Assembly: GCF_001708445.1 (NCBI RefSeq)
Contig: NZ_CP015637.1
Span: 5,023,001-5,087,000 of the forward strand
Reading direction: 5' to 3'
DNA from: Pseudomonas fluorescens
GTDB lineage: Bacteria; Pseudomonadota; Gammaproteobacteria; Pseudomonadales; Pseudomonadaceae
DNA length: 64,000 nucleotides
Shown: positions 1 through 8,402 of the stretch, piece by piece
Layout of the letters: each line of letters opens with the position of its first letter
How positions within the stretch are numbered: position 1 is the first letter of the stretch
The notes under the pieces: model-generated
The model's input: the letters and a program-made list of their open reading frames with translations, nothing else
Databases searched by the model: none
Told to the model about the DNA's origin: nothing
Program-made: the position numbers and the translations under genes

Positions 1-53
1 CCCAGTGGCGACAACATACCCATACCGGTGACTACGACGCGTCTACGCGACAC
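1..53 (-). CDS. fabF: 3-oxoacyl-ACP synthase II (KAS II), N-terminus only
   Basis: Only the first 17 codons are present; the gene runs off the left edge. The reading (V/M)SRRRVVVTGMGMLSPLG is the typical N-terminus of FabF, the condensing enzyme that elongates acyl-ACP in the cytoplasm. The start is GTG at 53-51, preceded on the minus strand by AGGAG about six bases away. It lies downstream of acpP, the standard order in Pseudomonas, with a terminator-like hairpin between the two genes. Confidence 0.85.
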   Translation of the reverse strand, partial: MSRRRVVVTGMGMLSPL

Positions 54-115
54 AGCACTCTCCTTTTTCTTGATGACGACACTTTGCTTCAGAGCCACTT
101 TTCATCAGAGCTAAA

Positions 116-152
116 GAAAAAACCGCACGCCGTTACAGCAGTGCGGTTTTTC
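116..152 (-). terminator. Rho-independent terminator between acpP and fabF
   Basis: An 11-bp perfect stem (AAAAACCGCAC at 118-128 with GTGCGGTTTTT at 141-151) has A/T tracts on both sides, so it can work in either direction. After acpP it would end or attenuate transcription and lower fabF relative to the very abundant acpP mRNA. Confidence 0.85.
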
Positions 153-180
153 CCTGACAGCAAGCGACGACTACAAACTA

Positions 181-417
181 TTACGCCTGGTGGCTAGTAA
201 CGTAGTCGATAGCAGCTTGAACAGTAGTGATTTTTTCAGCTTCTTCGTCCGGGATTTCGGTCTCGAATTCCTCTTCCAGAGCCATCACCAGCTCAACGGT
301 GTCAAGGGAATCGGCACCCAGGTCTTCTACGAAGGAAGCAGTGTTGATCACTTCTTCTTCTTTGACGCCCAGTTGCTCGGCAACGATTTTCTTGACGCGC
401 TCTTCGATGGTGCTCAT
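181..417 (-). CDS. acpP: Acyl carrier protein
   Basis: This 78-residue acidic protein contains the DSL motif (Asp36-Ser37-Leu38), whose serine carries the 4'-phosphopantetheine arm, within the [18 protein letters not shown] helix II region. It carries growing acyl chains for FabF, FabG and FabD encoded alongside, and for PlsX. Length is standard for the family. It sits between fabG (upstream) and fabF. The 190-bp gap to fabG and the terminator behind it suggest an extra promoter giving a short, abundant transcript; that is inference. PcpS, encoded at 21.9 kb, is the expected activating transferase. Confidence 0.97.
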   Translation of the reverse strand: MSTIEERVKKIVAEQLGVKEEEVINTASFVEDLGADSLDTVELVMALEEEFETEIPDEEAEKITTVQAAIDYVTSHQA

Positions 418-608
418 ACCTTGTTTAACTCCTAATGGACAAATTCAGGCAGCTGGCCAGTGGGTAAGTGTATAGAAAGCCATTTCAGCTTTTCAACTGA
501 AAGCTTCACCCTGTACCCCGTAGGCCACCTGCCTATAAATTAAGTTGCAGCTTTATAACGGATTTTAGACAGCTCGTATGACATTTTTTTGAAGCGATCC
601 GTCACAAT

Positions 609-1352
609 TTAACTCATGTACATCCCGCCGTTCACCGGGATTGTAGCCCCAGTCACGTATGCCGCACCGTCGGATGCCAGGAAAGTGACCACATTCGCGA
701 TCTCTTGAGCCTGGCCCAGACGGCCCAGCGGAATCTGCGTCAGCAAGGCTTCACGCTGTGCTTCCGGCAGTTCGCGGGTCATATCGGTATCGATGAACCC
801 TGGGGCCACCGAGTTGACCGTAATCGACCGCGAGCCGACTTCACGCGCCAATGCACGGCTGAAACCTTCCAGACCGGCCTTGGCGGCTGCGTAGTTTACT
901 TGGCCTGCGTTGCCCATGGCACCCACTACAGAGCCAATATTGATAATTCGGCCCCAGCGCGCCTTGGTCATGCCGCGCAAAACGCCCTTGGACAGGCGAA
1001 ACAGACTGTTCAAGTTGGTGTCGACCACGTCGTACCACTCGTCGTCTTTCATGCGCATCATCAGGTTATCGCGGGTGATACCGGCGTTATTCACCAGAAT
1101 TGCCGGCGCACCGAACTGTGCGGTGATCTCGGCCAGTACCGCAGCCACGGACTCATCGCTGGTCACATTCAGCTCAAGGCCAGTGCCTTGGACACCGCTT
1201 TCCTTCAAGGTCGCGGCGATACGCTCGGCGCCCGAAGCGGAAGTGGCGGTGCCAATGACAACGGCGCCCTGACGGCCCAGTTCCAGGGCGATGGCCTGGC
1301 CAATGCCACGGCTGGCGCCGGTAACCAGTGCAACTTTACCTTGCAGACTCAT
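609..1352 (-). CDS. fabG: 3-oxoacyl-ACP reductase
   Basis: A 247-residue classical short-chain dehydrogenase/reductase. It reduces 3-ketoacyl-ACP with NADPH in the fatty-acid elongation cycle. The cofactor motif TGASRGIG is at residues 11-18, NNAG at 88-91, and the catalytic residues are Ser141, Tyr154 and Lys158 (YAAAK). Length and ending (GGMYMS) are typical of bacterial FabG. It is 31 bp downstream of fabD on the same strand and 190 bp upstream of acpP. Confidence 0.97.
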   Translation of the reverse strand: MSLQGKVALVTGASRGIGQAIALELGRQGAVVIGTATSASGAERIAATLKESGVQGTGLELNVTSDESVAAVLAEITAQFGAPAILVNNAGITRDNLMMRMKDDEWYDVVDTNLNSLFRLSKGVLRGMTKARWGRIINIGSVVGAMGNAGQVNYAAAKAGLEGFSRALAREVGSRSITVNSVAPGFIDTDMTRELPEAQREALLTQIPLGRLGQAQEIANVVTFLASDGAAYVTGATIPVNGGMYMS

Positions 1353-1383
1353 GCAGGCTTCTCCTAAGTTCGGGGATCAGGGG

Positions 1384-2322
1384 TCAGGCCAGTGCCGCGA
1401 GAGCGGCAGCGAAGGCATCCGGGGTATTGAGGTTGGCGGTCGACACACCGTCGGCGCAACGCTTGTTCAGGCCAGCCAGGACCTTGCCCGGGCCGCATTC
1501 AACCAGCTCGGTGGCGCCATTGGCGGCCAGGGTCTGTACCGACTCAACCCAGCGTACCGGCTTGTAGAGCTGCTCCAACAGGTCGCGCTTGAGGGTCTCG
1601 AGATCAGGCGCAACCGCCGCGCTGACGTTCTGCACCAGCGGAATCTGCGGCGCCTGCCAGTTGATGGCGGCGATGGACTCGGCAAACCGCTCGGCTGCCG
1701 GACGCATCAACTCGCAATGGGACGGCACGCTCACCGGCAACGGCAGCGCACGCTTGGCGCCACGGGCCTTGCAGCCTTCGATGGCACGCTCGACCGCCGC
1801 CTTGGCACCGGCGATCACCACCTGGCCAGGGGAGTTGAAGTTCACTGCGCTGACCACTTCGCCCTGAGCGGCTTCGGCGCAGGCCTCGATCACGACCGCA
1901 TCGTCCAGGCCGAGGATAGCGGCCATGCCGCCCTGCCCGGCCGGAACGGCTTCCTGCATCAGTTGGCCACGACGCTCGACCAGCTTGACCGCCTCGCCCA
2001 GGGTCAGGCTGCCCGCCGCCACCAGGGCGCTGTATTCGCCCAGGCTGTGACCGGCCACGAATGCCGGGCGTGCGCCGCCTTCAGCCAGCCACAGGCGCCA
2101 CAGGGCAATCGAAGCGGTCAGGATCGCCGGTTGGGTTTTATCGGTTTGATTGAGTTGCTCTTCCGGCCCCTGCTGGGTCAACGCCCACAGGTCGTAACCC
2201 AGGGCATCGGAAGCTTCCTTGAAGGTTTCCAGGATCAGCGGATATTGCGCGCCCAGCTCGGCAAACATGCCGAGGGACTGCGAACCCTGCCCTGGAAAGA
2301 CGAATGCGAGGGATGTAGACAT
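1384..2322 (-). CDS. fabD: Malonyl-CoA:ACP transacylase
   Basis: A 312-residue acyltransferase that moves malonyl from CoA to ACP, supplying the extender unit for FabF. The nucleophile elbow GHSLGE spans residues 91-96 (Ser93), with the catalytic His202 in VPSHCELM. The N-terminal FVFPGQGSQ motif is intact. It lies between plsX (140 bp upstream) and fabG. The E. coli order has fabH between plsX and fabD; it is absent here, as in other pseudomonads. Confidence 0.97.
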   Translation of the reverse strand: MSTSLAFVFPGQGSQSLGMFAELGAQYPLILETFKEASDALGYDLWALTQQGPEEQLNQTDKTQPAILTASIALWRLWLAEGGARPAFVAGHSLGEYSALVAAGSLTLGEAVKLVERRGQLMQEAVPAGQGGMAAILGLDDAVVIEACAEAAQGEVVSAVNFNSPGQVVIAGAKAAVERAIEGCKARGAKRALPLPVSVPSHCELMRPAAERFAESIAAINWQAPQIPLVQNVSAAVAPDLETLKRDLLEQLYKPVRWVESVQTLAANGATELVECGPGKVLAGLNKRCADGVSTANLNTPDAFAAALAALA

Positions 2323-2462
2323 GTAACAAGCCCCTAAATGATCAGGTCGTCGGAAATGGTCGCTCCCGATCTTAAAATGAATGGTGGGAGCGCACGAAAC
2401 TGACAGATTGGATGGTCAATTGAACTGGTCGGTCACATTTAAGCATTCCCGAGCCGATTCGC

Positions 2463-3473
2463 CTAAGGCAACAGATCCTCTAGACGGCCGTGCAAACGTT
2501 GAGGCAGGTTTTCCTGGATCTCGATAAGCGCACGCGCAATAGCGCTTTGGAAGCCCTGCACCCCCGCCGAGCCGTGGCTTTTGACCACAATGCCCTGCAA
2601 GCCAAGAAAACTTGCGCCGTTATGCCGCGCTGGCGCCAGGTCAGCCTGCAGGCGGCGCATCAACGGCAGCGCCAGGGCGCCCACCATGCGTGACGCCAGG
2701 CTCTGCTTGAACAACGCTTCGATGCGCATCGCGATCATGGTGGCCAGGCCTTCGCTGGACTTGAGCAGGATATTGCCGACAAAACCGTCGCACACCACCA
2801 CATCCGCTTCGCCACGGTACAAACCGTCGCCTTCGACAAAGCCGATGTAGTTCAAGCCCCGCGCGCCCTGCAACAGGGTAGCGGCGAGCTTCACCTGCTG
2901 ATTGCCCTTGATGTCCTCGGTACCGATGTTCAACAAGGCCACTCGCGGCCGGACCACACCCAGCGCTTCGGCGGCCACCGAGCCCATCACGGCGAACTGA
3001 AACAGGTGCTCGGCACTGCAATCGACATTCGCACCCAGGTCCAGCAGTTGGCAATAGCCTTTCTGCGTCGGAATCGCCGCCACCATCGCCGGCCGGTCAA
3101 TCCCCGGCAGGGTCTTGAGCACATGCCGCGACAATGCCATCAATGCACCGGTATTGCCGGCGCTGACGCAGGCTTGCACCTTGCCGTCGTGCAACAACTC
3201 AAGGGCTACCCGCATCGAAGAATCGGGCTTGCCACGCAGGGCCGCCGCCGGCTTGTCATCCATGCTGATGGTTTCGCTGGCTGGCGTAATCGTCAGGCGC
3301 GCGCGATCCACCGCCGGATGGCTGGCAATCAGTTCTTCAAGGAGGGAGGGTTGACCGACAAGGGTCAGGTGCAGCGAGGGTGTGGCAGCCAGGCTGGCAA
3401 TGCAGGCCTGAACAATGCTGCGGGGACCGAAGTCCCCGCCCATTGCGTCAATCGCGATGACTTGAGCAGACAA
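2463..3473 (-). CDS. plsX: Phosphate acyltransferase PlsX
   Basis: A 336-residue protein beginning [15 protein letters not shown], the PlsX signature. It converts acyl-ACP and phosphate into acyl-phosphate for PlsY in phosphatidic acid synthesis, acting peripherally at the membrane. Conserved blocks include [19 protein letters not shown] and VCDGFVGNI. It follows rpmF by 4 bp, so rpmF-plsX-fabD is probably one transcription unit linking ribosome and lipid synthesis, as in other proteobacteria. Confidence 0.96.
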   Translation of the reverse strand: MSAQVIAIDAMGGDFGPRSIVQACIASLAATPSLHLTLVGQPSLLEELIASHPAVDRARLTITPASETISMDDKPAAALRGKPDSSMRVALELLHDGKVQACVSAGNTGALMALSRHVLKTLPGIDRPAMVAAIPTQKGYCQLLDLGANVDCSAEHLFQFAVMGSVAAEALGVVRPRVALLNIGTEDIKGNQQVKLAATLLQGARGLNYIGFVEGDGLYRGEADVVVCDGFVGNILLKSSEGLATMIAMRIEALFKQSLASRMVGALALPLMRRLQADLAPARHNGASFLGLQGIVVKSHGSAGVQGFQSAIARALIEIQENLPQRLHGRLEDLLP

Positions 3474-3477
3474 GTGA

Positions 3478-3660
3478 TTACTCGTCAGCGCCCTTGTCGA
3501 TCACTTTACGGCCACGGTATACGCCTTCTGGCGATACGTGGTGACGCAGGTGAACTTCACCGGTGGTCTTTTCTACGGACAGGGTGCTAGCCTCGAGAGC
3601 GTCGTGCGAACGACGCATGTCACGGGCAGAGCGGGATTTTTTGTTCTGCTGAACAGCCAT
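3478..3660 (-). CDS. rpmF: 50S ribosomal protein L32
   Basis: A 60-residue basic protein starting [21 protein letters not shown], the normal L32 N-terminus. There are no zinc-binding cysteines, as in the usual gammaproteobacterial form. It sits 13 bp after yceD and 4 bp before plsX on the same strand, which is the conserved yceD-rpmF-plsX arrangement. Confidence 0.97.
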
Positions 3661-3673
3661 AATTGATTAACTC

Positions 3674-4204
3674 CTAAACGTTTGGGTCACGCTTTAACTG
3701 CGCCAATACACTGAACGGGTTGGACCGCGTTACCTCGTCCTCGCTCGGTTCGGGCTCGTCATCGAGGCCCGCCGGCTGCTGGCATTCTTCCGGATGATGA
3801 GCAGGCACAATGGGCAAGGCGAGCAGAAGCTCCTCCTCGATCAGTGCATGCAGATCCAAAGGATCTTCGCCCAGTTCCAGCACGTCATAACCTTTCGGCA
3901 ACGACTGGGTATTCGCACCCTCCTTCACCACAGCATAACTGCACTCGCTGTGGATCGGCAGGGTGACCAGCTCAAGACAACGCTGGCAAACCATTTTGAC
4001 CTCGGTGTCGATAAAGCTGTGGATTACCACAGATTTACGTTCATCTCGTTCAAAAACGAATTTGGCCTGCACCGTACCGACAGTGTCGGAAAGCGGGTCG
4101 CAGAGTCTCTCCAAATCGGCCAGCAGCAACTCACCTTGAAGGGAAGTGCCACGATCAGCCAATTTGCGCGGGTCAACGTGAGGTGGAATCGGGTCATTCA
4201 ACAT
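3674..4204 (-). CDS. yceD: YceD family (DUF177) protein, 23S rRNA accumulation factor
   Basis: A 176-residue acidic protein of the YceD/DUF177 family, which in E. coli affects 23S rRNA accumulation and is cotranscribed with rpmF. The family core FVFERDERKSVVIHSFID...MVCQRCLELVTLPI is visible at about residues 48-90, including the CQRC pair. The C-terminal tail is acidic (DDEPEPSEDEVTRSNPF). It is divergent from maf, with about 105 bp between them holding both promoters. Confidence 0.88.
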   Translation of the reverse strand: MLNDPIPPHVDPRKLADRGTSLQGELLLADLERLCDPLSDTVGTVQAKFVFERDERKSVVIHSFIDTEVKMVCQRCLELVTLPIHSECSYAVVKEGANTQSLPKGYDVLELGEDPLDLHALIEEELLLALPIVPAHHPEECQQPAGLDDEPEPSEDEVTRSNPFSVLAQLKRDPNV

Positions 4205-4309
4205 AGGCGCAGCATTATAGGGATGCCCCCAGCCATGTCAAAGGAAATTCAGCCCTGTGCGTCGGCCGGTCGCCCCGCTAGAATCGGCGGCTGCCTTGAG
4301 GAGACGTCC

Positions 4310-4888
4310 ATGCTGCCTTTATTACTCGCTTCCAGCTCGGTTTATCGCCGGGAATTGCTGAGCCGCCTGCACCTGCCGTTCACCTGCAGCTCGCCGGATA
4401 TCGACGAAAGCCACGCTGCAAATGAGTCGGCCACGGATCTGGTCAAACGCCTGGCCGAACAGAAAGCCCGTGCCCTCGCCGCCAGCCATCCTGGACATTT
4501 GATCATCGGCTCCGACCAGGTCGCCGCGCTGGAAGGCCGCATCATCGGCAAGCCTCACACATTCGAAAACGCGCGCGAGCAATTATTGGCTGCCAGTGGC
4601 AAACGTGTCAGCTTCCTCACCGGCCTGGCCCTGCTTAACAGCGAGACGGGGCACTGCCAGGTGGACTGCATACCCTTTACCGTGCACATGCGCGAGCTGG
4701 ATGCAGCGCGCATCGAGCGCTACCTGCGGATCGAGCAGCCGTATGACTGCGCGGGCAGCTTCAAGGCTGAAGGGCTGGGCGTGAGCCTGTTCCAGAGCAC
4801 CGAAGGGCCGGACGCGACCAGTCTTGTCGGCTTACCCCTGATTCGGCTGGTGGATATGCTACTCAGCGAAGGCGTGCAAATCCCTTAA
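4310..4888 (+). CDS. maf: Maf/YceF nucleotide pyrophosphatase (7-methyl-GTP type)
   Basis: A 192-residue Maf-family house-cleaning pyrophosphatase. The N-terminal LLASSSVYRRELLSRL motif and the GSDQVAAL segment (the family's catalytic Asp) are present. The sequence groups with the YceF subgroup, known to hydrolyse 7-methyl-GTP. An open frame extends upstream to 3794, but ATG 4310 matches the family N-terminus and follows GAGGAGACGTCC, a good ribosome site. It is convergent with sppA. Confidence 0.92.
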   Translation: MLPLLLASSSVYRRELLSRLHLPFTCSSPDIDESHAANESATDLVKRLAEQKARALAASHPGHLIIGSDQVAALEGRIIGKPHTFENAREQLLAASGKRVSFLTGLALLNSETGHCQVDCIPFTVHMRELDAARIERYLRIEQPYDCAGSFKAEGLGVSLFQSTEGPDATSLVGLPLIRLVDMLLSEGVQIP

Positions 4889-4910
4889 GAACGCTGCAAA
4901 ACCCAATGCG

Positions 4911-5012
4911 GGACGGGCGACGCGACGATTCGACTTGCTCCCGACAGCGGTAATTCAGTCAGCTTATCTGTAGCTGACCCACCGCTATCGGGGGGCAAGC
5001 CCCCTCCCACCT
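4911..5012. repeat. REP doublet between maf and sppA
   Basis: A CGACTTGCTCCCGACAGCGG arm (about 4930-4950) faces a second arm, ACCGCTATCGGGGGGCAAGC, at about 4981-5000, separated by about 35 bp. The core with CCCCCTCCCAC recurs in this window at about 22.6, 25.1, 32.2, 48.9, 51.75 and 55.5 kb, so this is a P. fluorescens-type REP/REPIN lying between two convergent genes. Confidence 0.85.
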
Positions 5013-5023
5013 CTATCGAAATC

Positions 5024-6013
5024 TCAGCGCAGCGCCGGGCCCTGGAAGCCCATGTAAAGCGCCAGCTTCTCAGCCACGCTGGCACCGAGCTTCTTGGAGA
5101 AACGATCAAACGGCGATTCTTCAACGGTGAAATCCACCAGGTCCTTCTCGCCAATCACATCCCGCGCCACCGAACTGGCACTGCCCAAGCCATCGATCAG
5201 ACCCAGTGGCAATGCTTGCTCGCCCGACCACACCAGACCGGAGAACAACTCCGGATGCTCTTTATCCTTCAGACGATCCCCACGCCCCTGCTTGACGCTG
5301 GCGATGAACTGGCGATGAGTGGTGTCGAGCACGCCTTGCCAGAACTGGGTTTCATCCGCCTTTTGCGGCTGGAACGGGTCAAGGAACGCCTTATGCTCGC
5401 CCGAGGTGTAGGTCCGACGCTCCACCCCCAGCTTCTCCATGGTGCCGACAAAGCCATAACCGGCCGCCGTCACACCAATGGAGCCGACCAGGCTGGCCTT
5501 GTCGGCATAAATCTGGTCAGCGGCGCTTGCAATGTAATAGGCACCCGAAGCGCCGAGATCGGAAATGACCGCATACAGCTTGATCTCCGGATGCAGCCCG
5601 CGCAGGCGACGAATCTCGTCATACACATAGCCCGACTGCACCGGACTGCCACCGGGGCTGTTGATGCGCAGGATCACGCCCTTGACCTTGGGGTCTTCAA
5701 AGGCCGCGCGCAGGCTGCTGACAATATTGTCGGCGCTGGCGGACTCCTTGTCGGCGATCACCCCACGCACCTCGATCAGGGCCGTGTAGTGGCTGCCACG
5801 GGTGGCGCTTTTTTCCATGTCCATCAGCGGGCTGAACAGCGCCAGCATGCCCAGCAGGTAAACAAAGGTCAGCAGCTTGAAGAAAATCCCCCAACGCCGC
5901 GAACGACGCTGTTCCTGCACGCTGGCCAGGAGAGTCTTCTCCAACAGCTTCCAGCTTTTGTCATCGGCCTTGTCGTCACTGGCCTTTTCCGGTGCTTTCC
6001 ACTCATCACTCAT
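5024..6013 (-). CDS. sppA: Signal peptide peptidase SppA (short, 36K-type)
   Basis: A 329-residue membrane serine protease of family S49, which digests cleaved signal peptides. After a charged cytosolic N-terminus (about 1-45) comes one membrane segment (about 46-64). The protease core has RINSPGGSPVQSG and ISDLGASGAYYIASAADQIYA, the latter holding the nucleophile serine in this family, and LVGSIGV. It is the short single-domain form rather than the 67K E. coli type. It follows the HAD hydrolase gene by 21 bp; the order rluC-HAD-sppA is conserved in Pseudomonas. Confidence 0.93.
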   Translation of the reverse strand: MSDEWKAPEKASDDKADDKSWKLLEKTLLASVQEQRRSRRWGIFFKLLTFVYLLGMLALFSPLMDMEKSATRGSHYTALIEVRGVIADKESASADNIVSSLRAAFEDPKVKGVILRINSPGGSPVQSGYVYDEIRRLRGLHPEIKLYAVISDLGASGAYYIASAADQIYADKASLVGSIGVTAAGYGFVGTMEKLGVERRTYTSGEHKAFLDPFQPQKADETQFWQGVLDTTHRQFIASVKQGRGDRLKDKEHPELFSGLVWSGEQALPLGLIDGLGSASSVARDVIGEKDLVDFTVEESPFDRFSKKLGASVAEKLALYMGFQGPALR

Positions 6014-6034
6014 GCCAACTACCCCAGCAAAGAC

Positions 6035-6697
6035 TTATTGGGCCCGGCCGAGCCAGGCCTGCAATTCAGAAAAATGATCGATCGTCAGCCTGGGCTCATA
6101 TGGCTGCAACGCCTCGGCAGCCTGGGCGCCATAACTGACCGCCACACTGTCCATGCCAGCGTTGCGCGCCATCATCAGGTCGAAGGAAGCGTCGCCCACC
6201 ATCAGCGCCTGGCGCGGCGACACGCCGCAATGGGCCAGGATCTGCTCAAGCATCAGGGGATGGGGCTTGCTGGCGGTTTCGTCAGCGGCGCGGGTGATGT
6301 CGAAATAATCTTCCCAACCATACGCCTCGAGCACCCGGTCCAACCCGCGACGGGACTTACCGGTGGCGACGGCCAGGTGATAGCCCTCGGCGCGAAAAGC
6401 GTCCAGGGACTGCACCACCCCATCAAACAGCGGCGACGGCTCGGCCTCCAGGGCCATGTAGTGATCGACGTAGTGCCCACGGAAAGCGACCAACTCAGCG
6501 TCAGCGATGTGCGGGTACAAGGTACGAATCGCCTCCGGCAGGCCGAGGCCGATAATGCCCTTGACCGCGAGATCAGTGCACGGCTCGAAGCCCGAGCGGT
6601 TGGAGGCAATGTGAATGGATTCGACGATCCGGCCAATGGAGTTGGCCAGGGTGCCGTCCCAATCGAAAATCAGCAGCTTGTAATCAAGGTGCGACAC
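6035..6697 (-). CDS. HAD-superfamily phosphatase (phosphoglycolate-phosphatase-like)
   Basis: A 220-residue HAD subfamily IA hydrolase. Motif I is [10 protein letters not shown] (nucleophile Asp12, Asp14), motif II VATGKS, then SKPHP and motif [18 protein letters not shown]. These residues predict a Mg-dependent phosphatase; the substrate cannot be read from sequence. It overlaps the 3' end of rluC by 14 bp, so it is translated as part of the rluC-HAD-sppA unit. It is the positional counterpart of P. aeruginosa PA2974. Confidence 0.88.
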   Translation of the reverse strand: MSHLDYKLLIFDWDGTLANSIGRIVESIHIASNRSGFEPCTDLAVKGIIGLGLPEAIRTLYPHIADAELVAFRGHYVDHYMALEAEPSPLFDGVVQSLDAFRAEGYHLAVATGKSRRGLDRVLEAYGWEDYFDITRAADETASKPHPLMLEQILAHCGVSPRQALMVGDASFDLMMARNAGMDSVAVSYGAQAAEALQPYEPRLTIDHFSELQAWLGRAQ

Positions 6698-7643
6698 TCA
6701 AACGCTCCACGGTCTTGGCCCACATGTCATCGACCGGCGCCTGCAGTTTCAATTCACCGCCATCGGGCAGCGGCACGGTGAGCATATAGGCGTGCAGGAA
6801 CAGGCGCTTGCCGCCCAGCTCCCGGATTTCCTTGGAGAAATCCTCGTCGCCATATTTGGTATCGCCCGCAATGCAGTGGCCCGCATGCAGGGTGTGCACG
6901 CGAATCTGGTGGGTACGACCGGTGACGGGCTTGGCTTCGACCAGAGTGGCGAAGTCACCGAAGCGGCGCAGCACCTTGAACAGGGTCAGGGCCTCTTTGC
7001 CCTCCTCGTCCACTTCGACCATGCGCTCGCCGGAGCGCAGGTTGCTCTTCTGCAACGGCGCGCGGACGCTCTTGATCGAACTGGCCCAGTTGCCACGCAC
7101 CAGCGCCATGTAGCGCTTGTCCACGCCATCGCCACGCAGGGCTGTGTGCAGATGGCGCAACATGCTGCGCTTCTTGGCGATCATGAGCAGGCCGGAGGTG
7201 TCACGGTCCAGGCGGTGGACCAGCTCCAGCTCCTTGGCATCCGGACGCAGCTGACGAAAGGCTTCGATCACGCCGAAGTTCAGGCCGCTGCCCCCGTGAA
7301 CCGCAATGCCGCACGGCTTGTTGATCACGATCAGCTTGCTGTCTTCGAAGACAATCGAGGCCTCGAGGCGCTGCAACAGGCCCTGGGCCAATGGCACGGG
7401 CTCGTCACGCTCAGGCACGCGCACCGGCGGCACACGAACGATATCGCCCGCCTGCAGCTTGTACTCGGGCTTGATACGGCCCTTGTTCACACGCACTTCG
7501 CCTTTACGCAAGATGCGGTAAATCAAGGTCTTGGGCACGCCTTTGAGCCTGGCCAGGAGAAAATTGTCGATGCGTTGGCCGGCATATTCCGGCGAGACCT
7601 CAAGCAGCTGGACGCTGGGGGTCTGGGGGGCGGTAGTCGTCAT
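6684..7643 (-). CDS. rluC: 23S rRNA pseudouridine synthase RluC
   Basis: A 319-residue RluA-family enzyme that makes pseudouridine at 23S rRNA positions 955, 2504 and 2580 (E. coli assignment). An S4 RNA-binding domain spans about residues 20-80 and the catalytic motif HRLDRDTSG is at 143-151 (Asp146). It is divergent from rne across a long intergenic region, the same pairing as in E. coli and P. aeruginosa. Confidence 0.95.
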   Translation of the reverse strand: MTTTAPQTPSVQLLEVSPEYAGQRIDNFLLARLKGVPKTLIYRILRKGEVRVNKGRIKPEYKLQAGDIVRVPPVRVPERDEPVPLAQGLLQRLEASIVFEDSKLIVINKPCGIAVHGGSGLNFGVIEAFRQLRPDAKELELVHRLDRDTSGLLMIAKKRSMLRHLHTALRGDGVDKRYMALVRGNWASSIKSVRAPLQKSNLRSGERMVEVDEEGKEALTLFKVLRRFGDFATLVEAKPVTGRTHQIRVHTLHAGHCIAGDTKYGDEDFSKEIRELGGKRLFLHAYMLTVPLPDGGELKLQAPVDDMWAKTVERLSVAP

Positions 7644-7672
7644 GGCGGCGATGATAACAATTTTTTATGGAA

Positions 7673-7701
7673 TTGAAGCACTTAATCATTGCTGCTATAG
7701 T
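7673..7701 (+). promoter_or_regulatory. Sigma-70 promoter for rne
   Basis: TTGAAG at 7673-7678 and TATAGT at 7696-7701 are separated by exactly 17 bp, close to the vegetative consensus. It would start transcription near 7708, about 695 nt before the rne start codon. Confidence 0.7.
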
Positions 7702-7707
7702 CGCGAA

Positions 7708-8402
7708 CGCCGCCAAAAGCGGCCTGGACAGAGGACTAGCGGCAAACTGCCGGCCCTGACCATCGCAATTCATCAGGACGCGAGGCCGTCCTACGGGGCT
7801 TTCACCACCTTGGAAGGCCCGAGATTGTAACAAGCGCAGGTGACATGAGGCCTGAAGCGAGTGCAGAAAGCAGAGTGAATACTCGTCTTCTGCGCCGATA
7901 TTTACGGCCAGTTCACAAAGTGCAGTCAGTCTTGGGACACACCATGGCGAATGCTTCGGAAACAACGCCTGTTAAGAGCTGAGTGAGAGCGCAGTCGCCC
8001 ACACCTAGTCTTGTTTAGCCATGAGCGTGGACTCCCCATTGGAGAACACGGTAAATGCCAACCCGCTGCGGATTCTGCGCGCGGCAGCACCCGAATTATC
8101 AGGGATACGTGTAGGGTGGAGATGCACAACCGTCGGACCGTGTAGCACTAGGCTTATATATAGACGCTTCATCTCGTCCACAGTCGCCGGTTGATTCCTC
8201 CTCCTGACCTTAGCTTTTGTTGAAGTGGTGCCTTTGTCACCACCGCTAACAAGCAGGACGCGTCCGTCGCGATACCAGCCCAATTGGCCGGTTATTGCTG
8301 GACACTGGAGTGGCCAACCACTCTTGACGCACCTGACACCGACCGTGAGAAGTCGTGTGTGCCGAACGCCGTTTCCGGCAGCCCGGAAACCGACGGTACA
8401 AC
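7708..8402 (+). promoter_or_regulatory. Long 5' leader of rne
   Basis: About 695 nt with no supportable coding sequence separate the predicted start site from the rne ATG. The E. coli rne leader (361 nt) senses RNase E activity through hairpins cleaved by the enzyme; a similar autoregulatory role is inferred here from position and length only. GC-rich pairing-prone segments (e.g. GCCGCCAAAAGCGGC near 7710-7725) alternate with A/U-rich ones. Confidence 0.5.
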
